From positions 1-35,344 of the forward strand of contig NZ_FNJL01000043.1 in NCBI RefSeq assembly GCF_900104515.1: a stretch of 35,344 nt of DNA, given 5' to 3'. This stretch comes from Paracidovorax cattleyae (GTDB lineage Bacteria; Pseudomonadota; Gammaproteobacteria; Burkholderiales; Burkholderiaceae_C). Of the stretch, positions 8,799 to 19,125 are shown piece by piece. The notes under the pieces are model-generated. The model saw nothing but the letters and a program-made list of their open reading frames with translations. It searched no databases and was not told the DNA's origin. Positions within the stretch are counted from its first letter, which is position 1, and each line of letters starts with the position of its first letter. The position numbers and the translations under genes are program-made.

Positions 8799-9797
8799 TC
8801 AGTCCCCAGAACGTGTGCGCGAATCCCGTCTATCGTCACTCGGAAAACCTGCCAGCCGTGCCGCCTGGGGGGCTGCGGCCGCATCCTGGCCGAGATGTTC
8901 CGCCACCATCTCCGCCAGCCAGTCCATTACCACCCGCACGCGCCGCGGCAGGTTGCGGCGGTTGGCATACATCAGCGTGAGCGGCATCGGCGGGGCGGCG
9001 TACTGCGGCAGCACCTCCACCAGGTCGCCCTGCGCCAGCAGGTCCACCACGCCCAGGCGCGGCACCTGGATGATTCCCAGGCCCACCAGGCAGCCGGCGA
9101 TGTAGGCCTCGGCGTTGTTGACGGTGAGGGCGCCCTGCATGGGAATGGCCGCCAGCGTACCGTCCACCACGGCCTCGAAGCCGCCGGAGCGGGCGCCGAG
9201 GGTGTTCACGAAATGCACCAGCCGGTGGTTCGCCAGATCGTCCAGCGCGTGGGGCGTGCCGTGCGCGCGCAGGTAGGCGGGGCTCGCGCAGTTGACGAGC
9301 CGCGCCGGGCCCAGCGGGCGCGCGATGAGGCTGGCGTCCACCACCGCGCCGGTGCGCAGCACGCAGTCGAAGCCTTCGCGCACCACGTCCACGCGGCGCT
9401 CGGTGCTGCTCAGCTCCACTTCCAGGCCGGGATGGCGGGCCAATAATTCGGGCAGGCGCGGCACGACGACGTTGCGCGCCATGCCGGTGGACATGTCGAT
9501 GCGCACGCGCCCGCGCAGGCCGCCGGCGCCGTCACCGTCGGCGTGCTGGAACATGGACTGCAGCTCATCGACGTCGGCCAGCAGGTCCTTGCAGCGCTCG
9601 TAATAGGCCTGCCCGTCCTGCGTGAGCTGCACGCGGCGGGTCGTGCGATGCAGCAGGCGCGTGCCGAGCTGGGTTTCCAGCTGCTGCACGGCGGTGGAGG
9701 CGCTGGCCTTGGGGATGCCTAGCGCCTCGGCGGCCTGCGTGAAGCTGGCCAGCTCGGCCACGCGGACGAAGGTGTGCATGCGGTCGAAGGGGCTCAT
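8799..9797 (-). CDS. LysR-family transcriptional regulator
   Basis: The 332-residue protein has the LysR winged helix-turn-helix at residues 1-60 (FVRVAELASFTQAAEALGIP, then a VQQLETQLGTRLLHRTTR wing) and a periplasmic-binding-like effector domain from about 90 to 300. The HTH contains SASTAVQQLE as recognition helix. It belongs to the CrgA/AaeR-like group common beside oxidoreductases. It is divergent from the short-chain dehydrogenase gene with 114 bases between starts, the usual layout for a LysR regulator and its target. Met3 of the HTH region at 9779 is an alternative start. The effector ligand is not predictable. Confidence 0.93.
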   Translation of the reverse strand: MSPFDRMHTFVRVAELASFTQAAEALGIPKASASTAVQQLETQLGTRLLHRTTRRVQLTQDGQAYYERCKDLLADVDELQSMFQHADGDGAGGLRGRVRIDMSTGMARNVVVPRLPELLARHPGLEVELSSTERRVDVVREGFDCVLRTGAVVDASLIARPLGPARLVNCASPAYLRAHGTPHALDDLANHRLVHFVNTLGARSGGFEAVVDGTLAAIPMQGALTVNNAEAYIAGCLVGLGIIQVPRLGVVDLLAQGDLVEVLPQYAAPPMPLTLMYANRRNLPRRVRVVMDWLAEMVAEHLGQDAAAAPQAARLAGFPSDDRRDSRTRSGD

Positions 9798-9819
9798 TGT
9801 TCTTGCTTGATGAACGATG

Positions 9820-9858
9820 TGATCGATTTTGAGGGATTTATAAGAATTTTGTCGATCA
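9820..9858. promoter_or_regulatory. Inverted repeat in the LysR/SDR divergent promoter region
   Basis: TGATCGA (9820-9826) and its exact complement TCGATCA (9852-9858) flank a 25-base AT-rich core containing TTATAA at 9838-9843. The core is much richer in A and T than the surrounding genes. It is a candidate binding region for the LysR regulator and may hold overlapping divergent promoters. The arms are 32 bases apart, about three helical turns. Confidence 0.4.
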
Positions 9859-9911
9859 ATAGACTCCATTCCATCGCTTCTTTCTCACCCATCCACTGAA
9901 AGGACTTCGCC

Positions 9912-10712
9912 ATGGCCTCCATCGCATCCACTTCTTCTTCTTCTCCCTCCGCCGCCCACCCGGCCATCGCCCTCATCACCGGCGGCAGCCGGGGCCTGGG
10001 CCGCAATGCCGCGCTGCACGTGGCGCGCTCCGGCACCGATGTGATCCTCACCTACCGCAGCCAGGCTGCCGAAGCGCAGTCCGTGGTCGCGGAGATCGAG
10101 GCGCTGGGCCGCCGCGCGGTGGCGCTGCCGCTGGACGTGGCCGCCAGCGCCACGTTCACGGAGTTCACCGGGCAGGTGCGCGAGGTACTGGCGCGGCACT
10201 GGCAGCGCGAGCGTTTCGACTTCCTGGTGAACAACGCGGGTTCCGGCGCGCATGCCGCCTTCATGGAAACCACCGAGGAGCAGTTTGACCAGATGGTCGC
10301 CATCCACCTGAAAGGCACCTTCTTCCTGACGCAGAAGCTGCTGCCGCTGATGAACGACGGCGGGCGCATCCTGAACGTGTCCTCGGGCCTCGCGCGGTTC
10401 GCGCTGCCGGGCTACGCCGCCTATGCGGCGATGAAGGGCGGTGTGGAGGTGCTGACCCGCTACCTGGCCAAGGAGCTGGGCGCGCGCGGCATCGCGGTGA
10501 ACGTGGTGGCGCCCGGCGCGATCGAGACGGATTTCGGGGGCGGCGCGGTGCGCGACAACGCGCAGCTCAACACCTTCATCGCCGGCCAGACGGCGCTGGG
10601 CCGCGTGGGCCTGCCGGACGACATCGGCGGCGTGATCGCGGCGCTGCTGCAGCCGGGCACGGGCTGGGTGAACGCGCAGCGCATCGAGGTGTCGGGCGGC
10701 ATGTTCGTCTGA
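9912..10712 (+). CDS. Short-chain dehydrogenase/reductase (SDR family)
   Basis: This 266-residue classical SDR is an NAD(P)-dependent oxidoreductase. The cofactor motif TGGSRGLG is at 23-30, NNAG follows in the middle, and the catalytic set is Ser in NVSSG (near 158), Tyr171 and Lys175 in YAAMK. Later, APGAIETDFGGG and VSGGMFV complete the family pattern. Arg28 in the glycine motif region and the TYRS segment after the second strand suggest NADP preference (inference). The first 18 residues are Ser/Ala-rich and outside the fold. GAAAGGA lies just upstream of the ATG. Expression is probably controlled by the divergent LysR gene. The substrate is unknown. Confidence 0.94.
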   Translation: MASIASTSSSSPSAAHPAIALITGGSRGLGRNAALHVARSGTDVILTYRSQAAEAQSVVAEIEALGRRAVALPLDVAASATFTEFTGQVREVLARHWQRERFDFLVNNAGSGAHAAFMETTEEQFDQMVAIHLKGTFFLTQKLLPLMNDGGRILNVSSGLARFALPGYAAYAAMKGGVEVLTRYLAKELGARGIAVNVVAPGAIETDFGGGAVRDNAQLNTFIAGQTALGRVGLPDDIGGVIAALLQPGTGWVNAQRIEVSGGMFV

Positions 10713-10733
10713 TCCGGAAGGAGACGGCTGGCG

Positions 10734-12521
10734 TCAGAACGTTTCCCAGTCGTCATCGCTTCCGCGGGAGGCCTTCGGCGCGGTCGCGGCGGCCGGCGCC
10801 GCGGTGCGCGGCAGTGCCTGCGCAGCGGCAGGGGGGCGTGCTGGAGCAGGGCGGGGTGGTGCCACGGGCGCAGGCGCGCGCACCGCTCCGCTGGCGGCGC
10901 GCGCAGGCGTCGGACCTGGCACATGGCGAGCGGACGGATCCATCGCCGGTGCCGGTTCCGCCACGGCAGCCTGCTGCGTGCCCGCAGGAATCCGGAACAC
11001 GCTCACCGCCTGCGAGAGTTGGCCGGCCTGGGCCTTCAGCGAGCCCGTGGCGGCCGCGGCCTCTTCCACCAGCGCCGCGTTCTGCTGGGTCACCTGGTCC
11101 ATCTGGGAGACGGCCTGGTGCACTTGGTCGATGCCCCGGCTCTGCTCTTCGCTCGCGGCGCTGATCTCGGCGACGAGGTCGTTCACGCGCTGCACGCTCT
11201 GCACGATCTCGTCCATGGTGCGGCCGGCTTCTTCCACCTGGCTGGAGCCTTCCGCCACCCGCGAGACGGAATCGCCGATAAGCGCCTTGATGTCCTTGGC
11301 GGCGGCGGCGCTGCGGCCGGCCAGGGCGCGCACTTCCCCGGCCACGACGGCGAAGCCGCGGCCCTGTTCGCCCGCGCGGGCGGCCTCCACGGCCGCGTTG
11401 AGGGCCAGGATGTTGGTCTGGAACGCGATGCCGTCGATCACGCCGATGATGTCCGAGATCTTGCGGCTGCTTTCGTGGATGGCGCCCATCGTGTCCACCA
11501 CGCCCGCCACCACCTGGCCGCCGCGGGCAGCGGTGCCTGCCGCGGAGGACGCCAGCTGGCTGGCCTGGCGCGCGTTGTCGGCGTTGTGCCGCACGGTGCT
11601 GGTCAACTGCTCCATGGCCGCGGCGGTCTGCTGCAGCGAGCTGGCCTGCTCCTCCGTGCGCGAGGACAGGTCCTGGTTGCCGCCGTCGATCTCGTTCGAC
11701 GCGGTGGCGATGCTGTCCGTGCCCGCACGCACGCGTCCGACCACCTGCGCGAGGCTCTTGTTCATGTCCTTGAGCGCCTGCAGCAACTGCCCTGTCTCGT
11801 CCGCGGACGAGACGGTGACGTGGCTGGTCAGGTCGCTGGCCGCGACCGCGCGCGCCACGCGCACGGCCTCGGAGAGCGGGCGCACGATGCCGCGCGTGAG
11901 CCACACGGCGCACGCCGCGCCCAGCGCGAGCGCCAGCAGCCCCAGCACGATCAGCAGCAGGCGGCTCTGCGCATGGATGTCCTGGATGTGGGCGGCCGTC
12001 GCGTCGATGTCCCGGCGCTGCAGGTCCAGCAGTTGCTGGATGAGCGCCACGTAGGCCTTCGTGGCCGGCAGATAGACCTGCGTGAGCAGGCGTTCCGCCT
12101 CGTCGGCCCGGCCCTCGGCCTTGGCCTTCACGGCCTGGTCACGCGAGGCCAGGTAGGCCGTGCGGGCCTTGGCGATGTCGGCCCAGACGGCTTTCTCCTC
12201 GGGGCTGTCGAGCTGCGGCTCGATCTTCTCGACGAGCCGGGCGGACTCGCGCGTGGTCATGGCCGAGTCCTCGGCGAAAAACGCGGCCAGGGAGGGGTCG
12301 GAGCTCTTGACGATGGCGGTGGTGCGGCGCGCGGCGCTGTCCACGTAGCGGTACCAGTCGCTGATCATGCGCTCGTTGGCGAGCGGCTGCTGGGTCATCG
12401 CATGGGTGGCCTGCGCGACGCTCTGCAGGCGCCAGAGACCGAAGGTGGTCATCAGGGCCATGAGGCCGAGGACGAGCGCAAAGCCGCCCGCAAGGCGCGT
12501 GCCGATGGAAAGATTTCGCAT
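10734..12521 (-). CDS. Methyl-accepting chemotaxis protein with C-terminal WETF-type tether
   Basis: The 595-residue chemoreceptor has a membrane helix at about 10-30, a periplasmic helical sensor (35-183) of the four-helix-bundle type, a second membrane helix (186-208), a HAMP linker and the MA signalling domain. The hairpin tip that contacts CheA and CheW reads [20 protein letters not shown], followed by [19 protein letters not shown]. An Ala/Pro-rich flexible linker of about 70 residues leads to the last residues DDDWETF. The final five match the NWETF-type pentapeptide that docks CheR and CheB in Tar and Tsr. The frame extends upstream to 12593, but the start at 12521 places the first helix correctly. 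Confidence 0.95.
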   Translation of the reverse strand: MRNLSIGTRLAGGFALVLGLMALMTTFGLWRLQSVAQATHAMTQQPLANERMISDWYRYVDSAARRTTAIVKSSDPSLAAFFAEDSAMTTRESARLVEKIEPQLDSPEEKAVWADIAKARTAYLASRDQAVKAKAEGRADEAERLLTQVYLPATKAYVALIQQLLDLQRRDIDATAAHIQDIHAQSRLLLIVLGLLALALGAACAVWLTRGIVRPLSEAVRVARAVAASDLTSHVTVSSADETGQLLQALKDMNKSLAQVVGRVRAGTDSIATASNEIDGGNQDLSSRTEEQASSLQQTAAAMEQLTSTVRHNADNARQASQLASSAAGTAARGGQVVAGVVDTMGAIHESSRKISDIIGVIDGIAFQTNILALNAAVEAARAGEQGRGFAVVAGEVRALAGRSAAAAKDIKALIGDSVSRVAEGSSQVEEAGRTMDEIVQSVQRVNDLVAEISAASEEQSRGIDQVHQAVSQMDQVTQQNAALVEEAAAATGSLKAQAGQLSQAVSVFRIPAGTQQAAVAEPAPAMDPSARHVPGPTPARAASGAVRAPAPVAPPRPAPARPPAAAQALPRTAAPAAATAPKASRGSDDDWETF

Positions 12522-12673
12522 GAGGGATTTCCTGAAGGTGGATGCGCGGCAGGGGCCGGCGCAGGCCGGGCGCGTGTGCGCCCGTGCAGGCATTCAGGAG
12601 TATCGGCAGCGCCCGCCGCACCTTGAACACGGCAGTGGAAATTCGGCGAGGGGCGGAAGGTCCGCCCGCCGGC

Positions 12674-13660
12674 TCAGTCGAGCTTCAGCTTCTGCTTGGC
12701 CACCACGCCCTTGTAGAGCTCGTACTCGGCCTTGGTCTGCGCCGTGAACTCCTCCGGCGTGTTGCCGACCACGAGCGAGCCCGTGTCCTCGATGCGCTGG
12801 CGCACGGCCGGGTCTTCCAGCGTCTTCTTCACGGCGCGCGAGATCTTGTCCACCACGTCGCGCGGCAGGTTCTTCGGGCCATGGATGCCGTAGAACGCCA
12901 TGCGGTTCACCGGCTCGAAGCCGACTTCCTTGAACGTGGGAACGTCGGGCAGCGAAGGCAGGCGCTGGGGCGCCGCCACCGCGATCGCGATGAGCCGCTT
13001 TTCCTTGATGAAGGGCAGGGCCGACGGCAGGTTGTCGAAGATCATCGGGACCTGCCCGGCCACCGCGTCGTTGAGCGCCGGGCCCGCGCCCTTGTAGCCG
13101 ATGTGCTCCAGCCCCAGGCCGGAGAGCGACTTGAACAGCTCCATCTGCAGGTGGCCGATGCCGCCGGTGCCCGAGGTGGCGAATGCGTACTTGCCGGGAT
13201 GGGCCTTGACCTCGGTCATGAAGGCCTTGAAGTCCTTGGCCGGAAAGCCCGGGTGCACCGCCAGCACGTTGGGCGTGGCCGCCATGTTGATGATGGAGGT
13301 GAAGTCGGTCAGCGGGTTGTATTTCACCGCCGGGTTGATCGCGGGCGCCGAGGCCACCGAGGACACGGTGGCCACGCCCAGCGTGTAGCCGTCGGGCGCG
13401 GCGCGGGCGATTTCTGTCGCGCCCACCACGCCGCCCGCGCCGGCCTTGTTGTCCACGACCACCGGCTGGCCCAGCGTCGTGCCGAGCGACTGCGAAACCA
13501 CGCGCGCGACGATGTCGGTCGTGCCGCCGGGAGCGAACGGCACGATGAGGCGCACGGACTTGGTGGGGTAGTCCTGGGCCAGTGCGGGGGCTGCGGCACA
13601 GGCGGCCAGGGCCGTGGCGGCGAGCAGGGCGCGGCGCAGGGGGGATGCGGAATGCTTCAT
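12674..13660 (-). CDS. Bug/TctC-family periplasmic solute-binding protein
   Basis: The 328-residue protein has a Sec signal peptide (1-28, ending APALAQ) followed by the typical Bug start DYPTKSVRLIVPFAPGGTTD. Other family motifs are VVVDNKAGAGGVVGATEIA, the YKGAGPALNDAVAGQVPMIF segment and VPTFKEVGFEP. Bug proteins bind carboxylates such as tricarboxylates, dicarboxylates or aromatic acids in the periplasm. Here no TctA/TctB membrane genes are adjacent, which is common for orphan Bug genes. AGGAGA lies upstream of the ATG at good spacing. A sigma-54-type promoter and two inverted repeats upstream, next to a divergent DctB/DctD-like pair, suggest that pair controls it. Confidence 0.94.
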   Translation of the reverse strand: MKHSASPLRRALLAATALAACAAAPALAQDYPTKSVRLIVPFAPGGTTDIVARVVSQSLGTTLGQPVVVDNKAGAGGVVGATEIARAAPDGYTLGVATVSSVASAPAINPAVKYNPLTDFTSIINMAATPNVLAVHPGFPAKDFKAFMTEVKAHPGKYAFATSGTGGIGHLQMELFKSLSGLGLEHIGYKGAGPALNDAVAGQVPMIFDNLPSALPFIKEKRLIAIAVAAPQRLPSLPDVPTFKEVGFEPVNRMAFYGIHGPKNLPRDVVDKISRAVKKTLEDPAVRQRIEDTGSLVVGNTPEEFTAQTKAEYELYKGVVAKQKLKLD

Positions 13661-13725
13661 GTCGGATGTCTCCTGGGGAATCGGATATTTTCGGTGCTGC
13701 GGTGGCGCCGCACGGACATGTCTTC

Positions 13726-13741
13726 TGCAGCTTGCGTGCCA
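13726..13741 (-). promoter_or_regulatory. Sigma-54 (-24/-12) promoter of the Bug gene
   Basis: Read leftward from 13741 the sequence is TGGCACGCAAGCTGCA, one base away from the sigma-54 consensus TGGCACG-N4-TTGCA. It keeps the invariant GG and GC at the right spacing. Transcription would start near 13715, leaving a leader of about 55 bases before the Bug start codon. The divergent operon encodes an activator with the GAFTGA loop that contacts sigma-54. Confidence 0.8.
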
Positions 13742-13840
13742 CCCCGGGTGCGGCGGCACCGGATGGGCCGGACGGGCGCGCCAGCGCTGGAGATGGGGCT
13801 TGTTGCGGGGCTGCGGAGGGGCTGGGTGCAGCCGTGTTGC

Positions 13841-13858
13841 GCGGCGGTTTTCCGCACA
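13841..13858. promoter_or_regulatory. Probable activator site 2 (imperfect inverted repeat)
   Basis: The sequence GCGGCGG-TTTT-CCGCACA shares its right arm and 4-base spacer layout with the perfect repeat at 13872-13889. The left arm matches at four of seven positions. The centres of the two sites are 31 bases apart, about three helical turns, as expected for tandem enhancer sites of an NtrC-class activator. Confidence 0.55.
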
Positions 13859-13871
13859 TGGACGGACGGGT

Positions 13872-13889
13872 TGTGCGGTTTCCCGCACA
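13872..13889. promoter_or_regulatory. Probable activator site 1 (perfect inverted repeat)
   Basis: TGTGCGG-TTTC-CCGCACA is a perfect 7-bp inverted repeat with a 4-base spacer. It lies roughly 165 bases upstream of the expected sigma-54 start of the Bug gene and about 80 bases before the proposed sensor kinase start. Both fit an upstream activator sequence for the DctD-like regulator. Confidence 0.65.
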
Positions 13890-13970
13890 CCAGGCCTTGT
13901 CAACGGGGGTAGCCCTTGGGTGCGCCCTGCCGCCACGCACCACAATGCGGGCCCAACCGCCGTCCTCCGC

Positions 13971-15803
13971 TTGAAACCCGACCGTTCCCTCCTGATCCCC
14001 GGCCTTGCGGTGCTGGCCTGCGTGTGCGTCGGCGCGCTGGTGTACCGCGCCACCCTCGACACGCAGCTGTCCCGCCAGCAGCACGCTGCAGCGCAGCGGC
14101 TCGATTTCGCAGGCCAGAGCCTGGAATCCCTGCTGCATCGCAACGAGGCGCTGCCGGCCCTGCTGGCCCTGGACGACGGGCTGGGCCACGCGCTGCGGGA
14201 TTCCGGCCCGGCCGGCCTGGCCGCTGCCAATGCCTTCCTGGAGCAGGCGGCCGGACTGGCCGATGTGGAGGCGGCCTATCTGATGGATGCCGGCGGCCAC
14301 ACGGTGGCAGCCAGCAACTGGCGCCAGCCGGGCAGCTTCATGGGGCAGAACTACCGGTTCCGGCCGTACTTCGAGGCCGCGATGCAGGGGCGCACGGGGC
14401 GCTTCTACGGCGTGGGCGCCACCACCGGCAAGCCCGGCTACTTCATCGCCGCGCCGCTACCCGCCGAGGCGCCCGCGCGCGGCGTCGTCGCGGTGAAGAT
14501 CTCGCTGGACACCTTCGAGGCGGCTCTGGCCGCCGGCGGCGACACGGTGCTGCTGGCCGACCGCGACGGCGTGGTCTTCCTCAGCACGGAGGCGGAATGG
14601 CGCTACCGCACGCTGACGCCGCTCGGCGGCGAGGCGCTCGTGCGGCTGCAGAGCGCGCAGCAGTACGGCAGCCATGCGCTGCGGCCCCTCGACCACGGCC
14701 TGGGTGCCTGGCCCGACGGCCGCACGCCGGTGCGCCTGCGGCGCGCGGGCCAGGAGCGCGACTTCACCGTGGCCGCGCGCGGCGTGGGGCCGCTCGGCTG
14801 GCAGATGCTGCTGCTGGCCGACCAGACCCCGGCGCGGCAGGAATCCCTGGTGGCGGGCCTGGCGGGCGCGCTCTGCGCCGCGCTGCTGCTGGGCCTGGCG
14901 CTCTACCAGCGGCTGGACCGGCAGGGCCAGGCCGAACGCCGCGCCAGTGCCGAGCGCCTGCAGACCGCGCGCGACATGCTGGAGACCCAGATCACGCAAC
15001 GCACTGCCGACCTGACGGCCGCCAACGCCGCCCTGCAGGACCGCGTGCGCGACCTGCAGCACGCCGAACAGATCCTGCGCGGCACGCGCGACGCGGCCGT
15101 GCAGGCCGGCAAGCTGGCGGTGCTCGGCCAGATGGCGGCCGGCATGAGCCACGAACTGAACCAGCCCCTGGCCGCGCTCCAGACCCTCTCGGACAATGCC
15201 ATCGCACTCGACCGCCAGGGCCGCCGCGAGGATGTCACCGAGAACCTGCACCTGATCGGCCAGCTCGCGGCCCGCATGGGGCGCATCGTGCGCCAGCTCA
15301 AGAGCTTCGTGCGCAAGGAAGCGCCCGTGCTGCGGGCCTGCAGCGTGCGCGATGCGCTGGACCACGCACTCATGCTGCTCGCGCCGCGCTGCACCGCGGT
15401 GCGGGTACGCATCGACGTGCAGGAATTCAGCCCCGGCCTGTGCGTGCGCGCGGACGCCACGCGCCTGGAGCAGGTGCTGGTGAACCTGCTGCGCAACGGC
15501 CTGGACGCGGTGCAGGACCGGCCGGTGCGCGAAGTGCGCTTCGCCTGCGCGGTGGAAGCGCAAGGGAGCGGTGGCACGGTGCGGCTGCGCGTGTCCGACA
15601 CCGGCGGCGGCATCGCGCCCGAGGCCCGCGAGCGGCTGTTCGAGCCGTTCTTCACCACCAAGGCGGGCGAGGGGCTGGGGCTGGGCCTGGCCGTCTCGCG
15701 CATCATCGTCGAGGGCATGGGCGGCACGCTGGCCGCCGCCGACCTGCCGCAGGGGGGCGCCGAATTCACCGTCGCCCTGCCGCTGGCCCACCCCGACACC
15801 TGA
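13971..15803 (+). CDS. DctB-like sensor histidine kinase
   Basis: The 610-residue kinase (from the TTG at 13971) has a membrane helix (about 6-27), a periplasmic double-Cache sensor, a second membrane helix (about 290-310), a coiled coil and a kinase core. The sensor carries DctB hallmarks: VEAAYLMDAGGHTVAASNW, GQNYRFRPYF and GKPGYFIAAP. The H-box GMSHELNQPLAAL contains the phosphorylated His394. The N-box VNLLRNGLDAV and G-box GLGLGLAVSRIIVEGMGG follow. DctB senses C4-dicarboxylates; the actual ligand here is unknown. There is no ATG close to the first helix, so TTG 13971 or GTG 13920 must be used, and the start is uncertain. The DctD-like gene follows after 31 bases. Confidence 0.92.
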   Translation: MKPDRSLLIPGLAVLACVCVGALVYRATLDTQLSRQQHAAAQRLDFAGQSLESLLHRNEALPALLALDDGLGHALRDSGPAGLAAANAFLEQAAGLADVEAAYLMDAGGHTVAASNWRQPGSFMGQNYRFRPYFEAAMQGRTGRFYGVGATTGKPGYFIAAPLPAEAPARGVVAVKISLDTFEAALAAGGDTVLLADRDGVVFLSTEAEWRYRTLTPLGGEALVRLQSAQQYGSHALRPLDHGLGAWPDGRTPVRLRRAGQERDFTVAARGVGPLGWQMLLLADQTPARQESLVAGLAGALCAALLLGLALYQRLDRQGQAERRASAERLQTARDMLETQITQRTADLTAANAALQDRVRDLQHAEQILRGTRDAAVQAGKLAVLGQMAAGMSHELNQPLAALQTLSDNAIALDRQGRREDVTENLHLIGQLAARMGRIVRQLKSFVRKEAPVLRACSVRDALDHALMLLAPRCTAVRVRIDVQEFSPGLCVRADATRLEQVLVNLLRNGLDAVQDRPVREVRFACAVEAQGSGGTVRLRVSDTGGGIAPEARERLFEPFFTTKAGEGLGLGLAVSRIIVEGMGGTLAAADLPQGGAEFTVALPLAHPDT

Positions 15804-15834
15804 CACCCCGTTCCATGCCCGAGGATTCCTGCCG

Positions 15835-17214
<1,380 letters not shown>

Positions 17215-17228
17215 CGAGAGACCGGACG

Positions 17229-17251
17229 CCCGGGCCGGCGCTAGGCCCGGG
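17229..17251. terminator. GC-rich hairpin between convergent genes
   Basis: CCCGGGCC (17229-17236) and GGCCCGGG (17244-17251) form a perfect 8-bp stem around GGCGCTA. It overlaps the stop codon of the leftward kinase gene and follows the stop of the rightward regulator gene. There is no T-run on either side, so termination is only suggested. Confidence 0.3.
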
Positions 17252-18425
17252 GCAGGTGCACCAGCGCCGTGAGTCCGCCCCCCGGCCGCGCGCGGAAATC
17301 CAGTGCGCCGCCGTGCGCCTGGCATATCGCTGCGGCGATGGCGAGGCCCAGCCCGGAGCCGCCGGAATGCCGCGCCCTGGACTGGTCGGCCCGCCAGAAC
17401 CGGTCGCGCAGCCGCGGCAGATCCTCCGCGGGCACGCCGGCGCCGCGGTCGCTGAAGGCCAGGACCACCGTGCCGGGCGCCACCGATGCCGCGATATCGA
17501 GAGACCGGCCGCTGGCGGCGTAGCGTAGTACGTTGTCGATCAGGATGGACACCACCTGGCCGATGCGGTCGCGGTCGGCCAGGACCTGGAGGGACGGCAC
17601 CATCACCTGCACGCGGAATTCCGCTTTCTCCAAGCCCGCCTGCACCCACTGCAGGCGGTCCCGCACGAGGCTTCCCAGGTCGAAATGCTCGGGCTCCAGG
17701 TGGAGCTGGCCGGCCCGTGCGAGCGACAGCAGGTGCAGGTCGCCGACCAGCCGGTTGATCTGCTCGAGCTGGCGGTGCACGAGCTGCAGCTGGGCCTCGT
17801 CGCGGGGAAACACGTCGTCCATCATGCCCTGCACGCACCCCATGGCCGCCGTGAGCGGTGTGCGCAGCTCGTGGGCCAGCATGGCGCTCGACTCGCGCAC
17901 CTCCCGCTCGTACTGCGCCAGCTTCGCGGTCATGTCGTTGAAGTCCACGGCCAGCCCGGCCAGCTCCTGCGGGGCGCTGTCGATCACCTGCGCCCGCGCG
18001 CGGAAGTCCCCCGCGGCCACCCGGCGGGCCGCCTGGGCCACCTGGCTGAACTGGCGGGACAGCGGCCGCGAAACCAGGAGCCCGAAGAGGATCAGGAAAG
18101 GCAGGGCGCACGCGAGCATGACGAGCAGCGTCAGCCAGTCCGGATTGCTCAGCCCGGGAAGAACGTAGTCGATGTCGTAGTAGCGCTCGAACAGGCTCCA
18201 CAGCGCGGCCTGGTTGTCATGCGGGTGCTTCAGGAGCTGCTGGGCTTCGGCCCGGACCGGCACCGGCAATCGCTGCAGCAGGCGCAGTTCGCGCAGTTGG
18301 AAATAGGTCCACATGCCTGCGGCGATGGCCAGCACGGCACCGATGGCGAGGGCGCTGATCCGCACGCCCATCCACCGCCACAGCGGCGTGGCTTCCTGCG
18401 GGCGCCGAAACCACCGCAGTCTCAT
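17241..18425 (-). CDS. Sensor histidine kinase (BaeS/AdeS-like), partner of an efflux operon
   Basis: The 394-residue kinase has two membrane helices (about 24-43 and 99-119) around a short periplasmic loop, then a HAMP domain (120-172) and a kinase core. The phospho-acceptor is His185 in LAHELRTPL. The N-box ILIDNVLRYA, DRGAGVP and GGSGLGLAIAAAI are present. The short sensor loop suggests that it senses membrane or envelope signals (inference). Its ATG overlaps the stop codon of the response regulator gene by four bases, so the two are translationally coupled. The pair is divergent from an RND efflux operon, like AdeRS/AdeABC and BaeSR/MdtABC. Confidence 0.93.
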   Translation of the reverse strand: MRLRWFRRPQEATPLWRWMGVRISALAIGAVLAIAAGMWTYFQLRELRLLQRLPVPVRAEAQQLLKHPHDNQAALWSLFERYYDIDYVLPGLSNPDWLTLLVMLACALPFLILFGLLVSRPLSRQFSQVAQAARRVAAGDFRARAQVIDSAPQELAGLAVDFNDMTAKLAQYEREVRESSAMLAHELRTPLTAAMGCVQGMMDDVFPRDEAQLQLVHRQLEQINRLVGDLHLLSLARAGQLHLEPEHFDLGSLVRDRLQWVQAGLEKAEFRVQVMVPSLQVLADRDRIGQVVSILIDNVLRYAASGRSLDIAASVAPGTVVLAFSDRGAGVPAEDLPRLRDRFWRADQSRARHSGGSGLGLAIAAAICQAHGGALDFRARPGGGLTALVHLPRA

Positions 18426-19114
18426 TGGAACCGGTATCCGATGGCGCGCACCGTCACCAGCACGCCGGTGATGCCGTGCTGCTCCAGCTTGCGCCGCAGG
18501 TTGTGGATGTGCGTGTCCACCACGCGTTCGAGCGCTTCGCTCTCCGGCAGGCAGGACTCCAGTAGCTCGCTGCGGGTGAACGCCTTGAACGGCGTCCTGA
18601 GCAGCAGGGCGAGCAGGTTGAACTCCGTCGGAGTGAGGTCCAGCACGGTGTCCGGCCCGCCGCCGGTGTCGGCGATCGCCGCACGGACGGCGGTCGTGTC
18701 GACGGTCAGCGGGCCATGGCGCAGCGGCCCTTCGGCGGTGCGGGCCGGCGCGGCCCGCCGCAGCACCGCATGGACGCGCGCGACCACCTCCCTGGCGCTG
18801 TAGGGCTTGACGACATAGTCGTCCGCGCCATAGCGCAACGCGCCCAGCTTCTCCGGCTCGTCGCCGATGGCCGTCACCATGATCACCGGCGTGTCCCCGG
18901 CCCTCCGGATGGCCGAGAGCACATCGATCCCGCTGAGCCTGGGCAGCATCATGTCCAGCAGCACCAGGTCCGGCCGCCACTGCCGGAAGAGCTCCAGCGC
19001 CTGCTCTCCGTCGCCGGCAATGGCAATGGCGAAGCCGTCTTTGCGCAGATAGGCGTCGAGGATGCTCGCGCAGTCCGCGTCGTCCTCCACCACCAGCACT
19101 TTTTTTCCCGTCAT
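18422..19114 (-). CDS. OmpR-family response regulator
   Basis: The 230-residue protein has a receiver domain (about 1-118) with the acidic pocket VVEDDAD, phospho-acceptor Asp54 in LLDMMLP and Lys104 in VVKPYS. The C-terminal winged helix binds DNA: LTPTEFNLLALLL, then SELLESC, and VDTHIHNLRRKLE with VRAIGYRF. It is the first gene of the pair. Its frame is open upstream to 19174, but MTGKKVLVVEDD is the canonical receiver start. It most likely regulates the efflux operon that begins 92 bases away on the other strand, and perhaps itself. Confidence 0.94.
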   Translation of the reverse strand: MTGKKVLVVEDDADCASILDAYLRKDGFAIAIAGDGEQALELFRQWRPDLVLLDMMLPRLSGIDVLSAIRRAGDTPVIMVTAIGDEPEKLGALRYGADDYVVKPYSAREVVARVHAVLRRAAPARTAEGPLRHGPLTVDTTAVRAAIADTGGGPDTVLDLTPTEFNLLALLLRTPFKAFTRSELLESCLPESEALERVVDTHIHNLRRKLEQHGITGVLVTVRAIGYRFQ

Positions 19115-19125
19115 CGGAATCGGAC

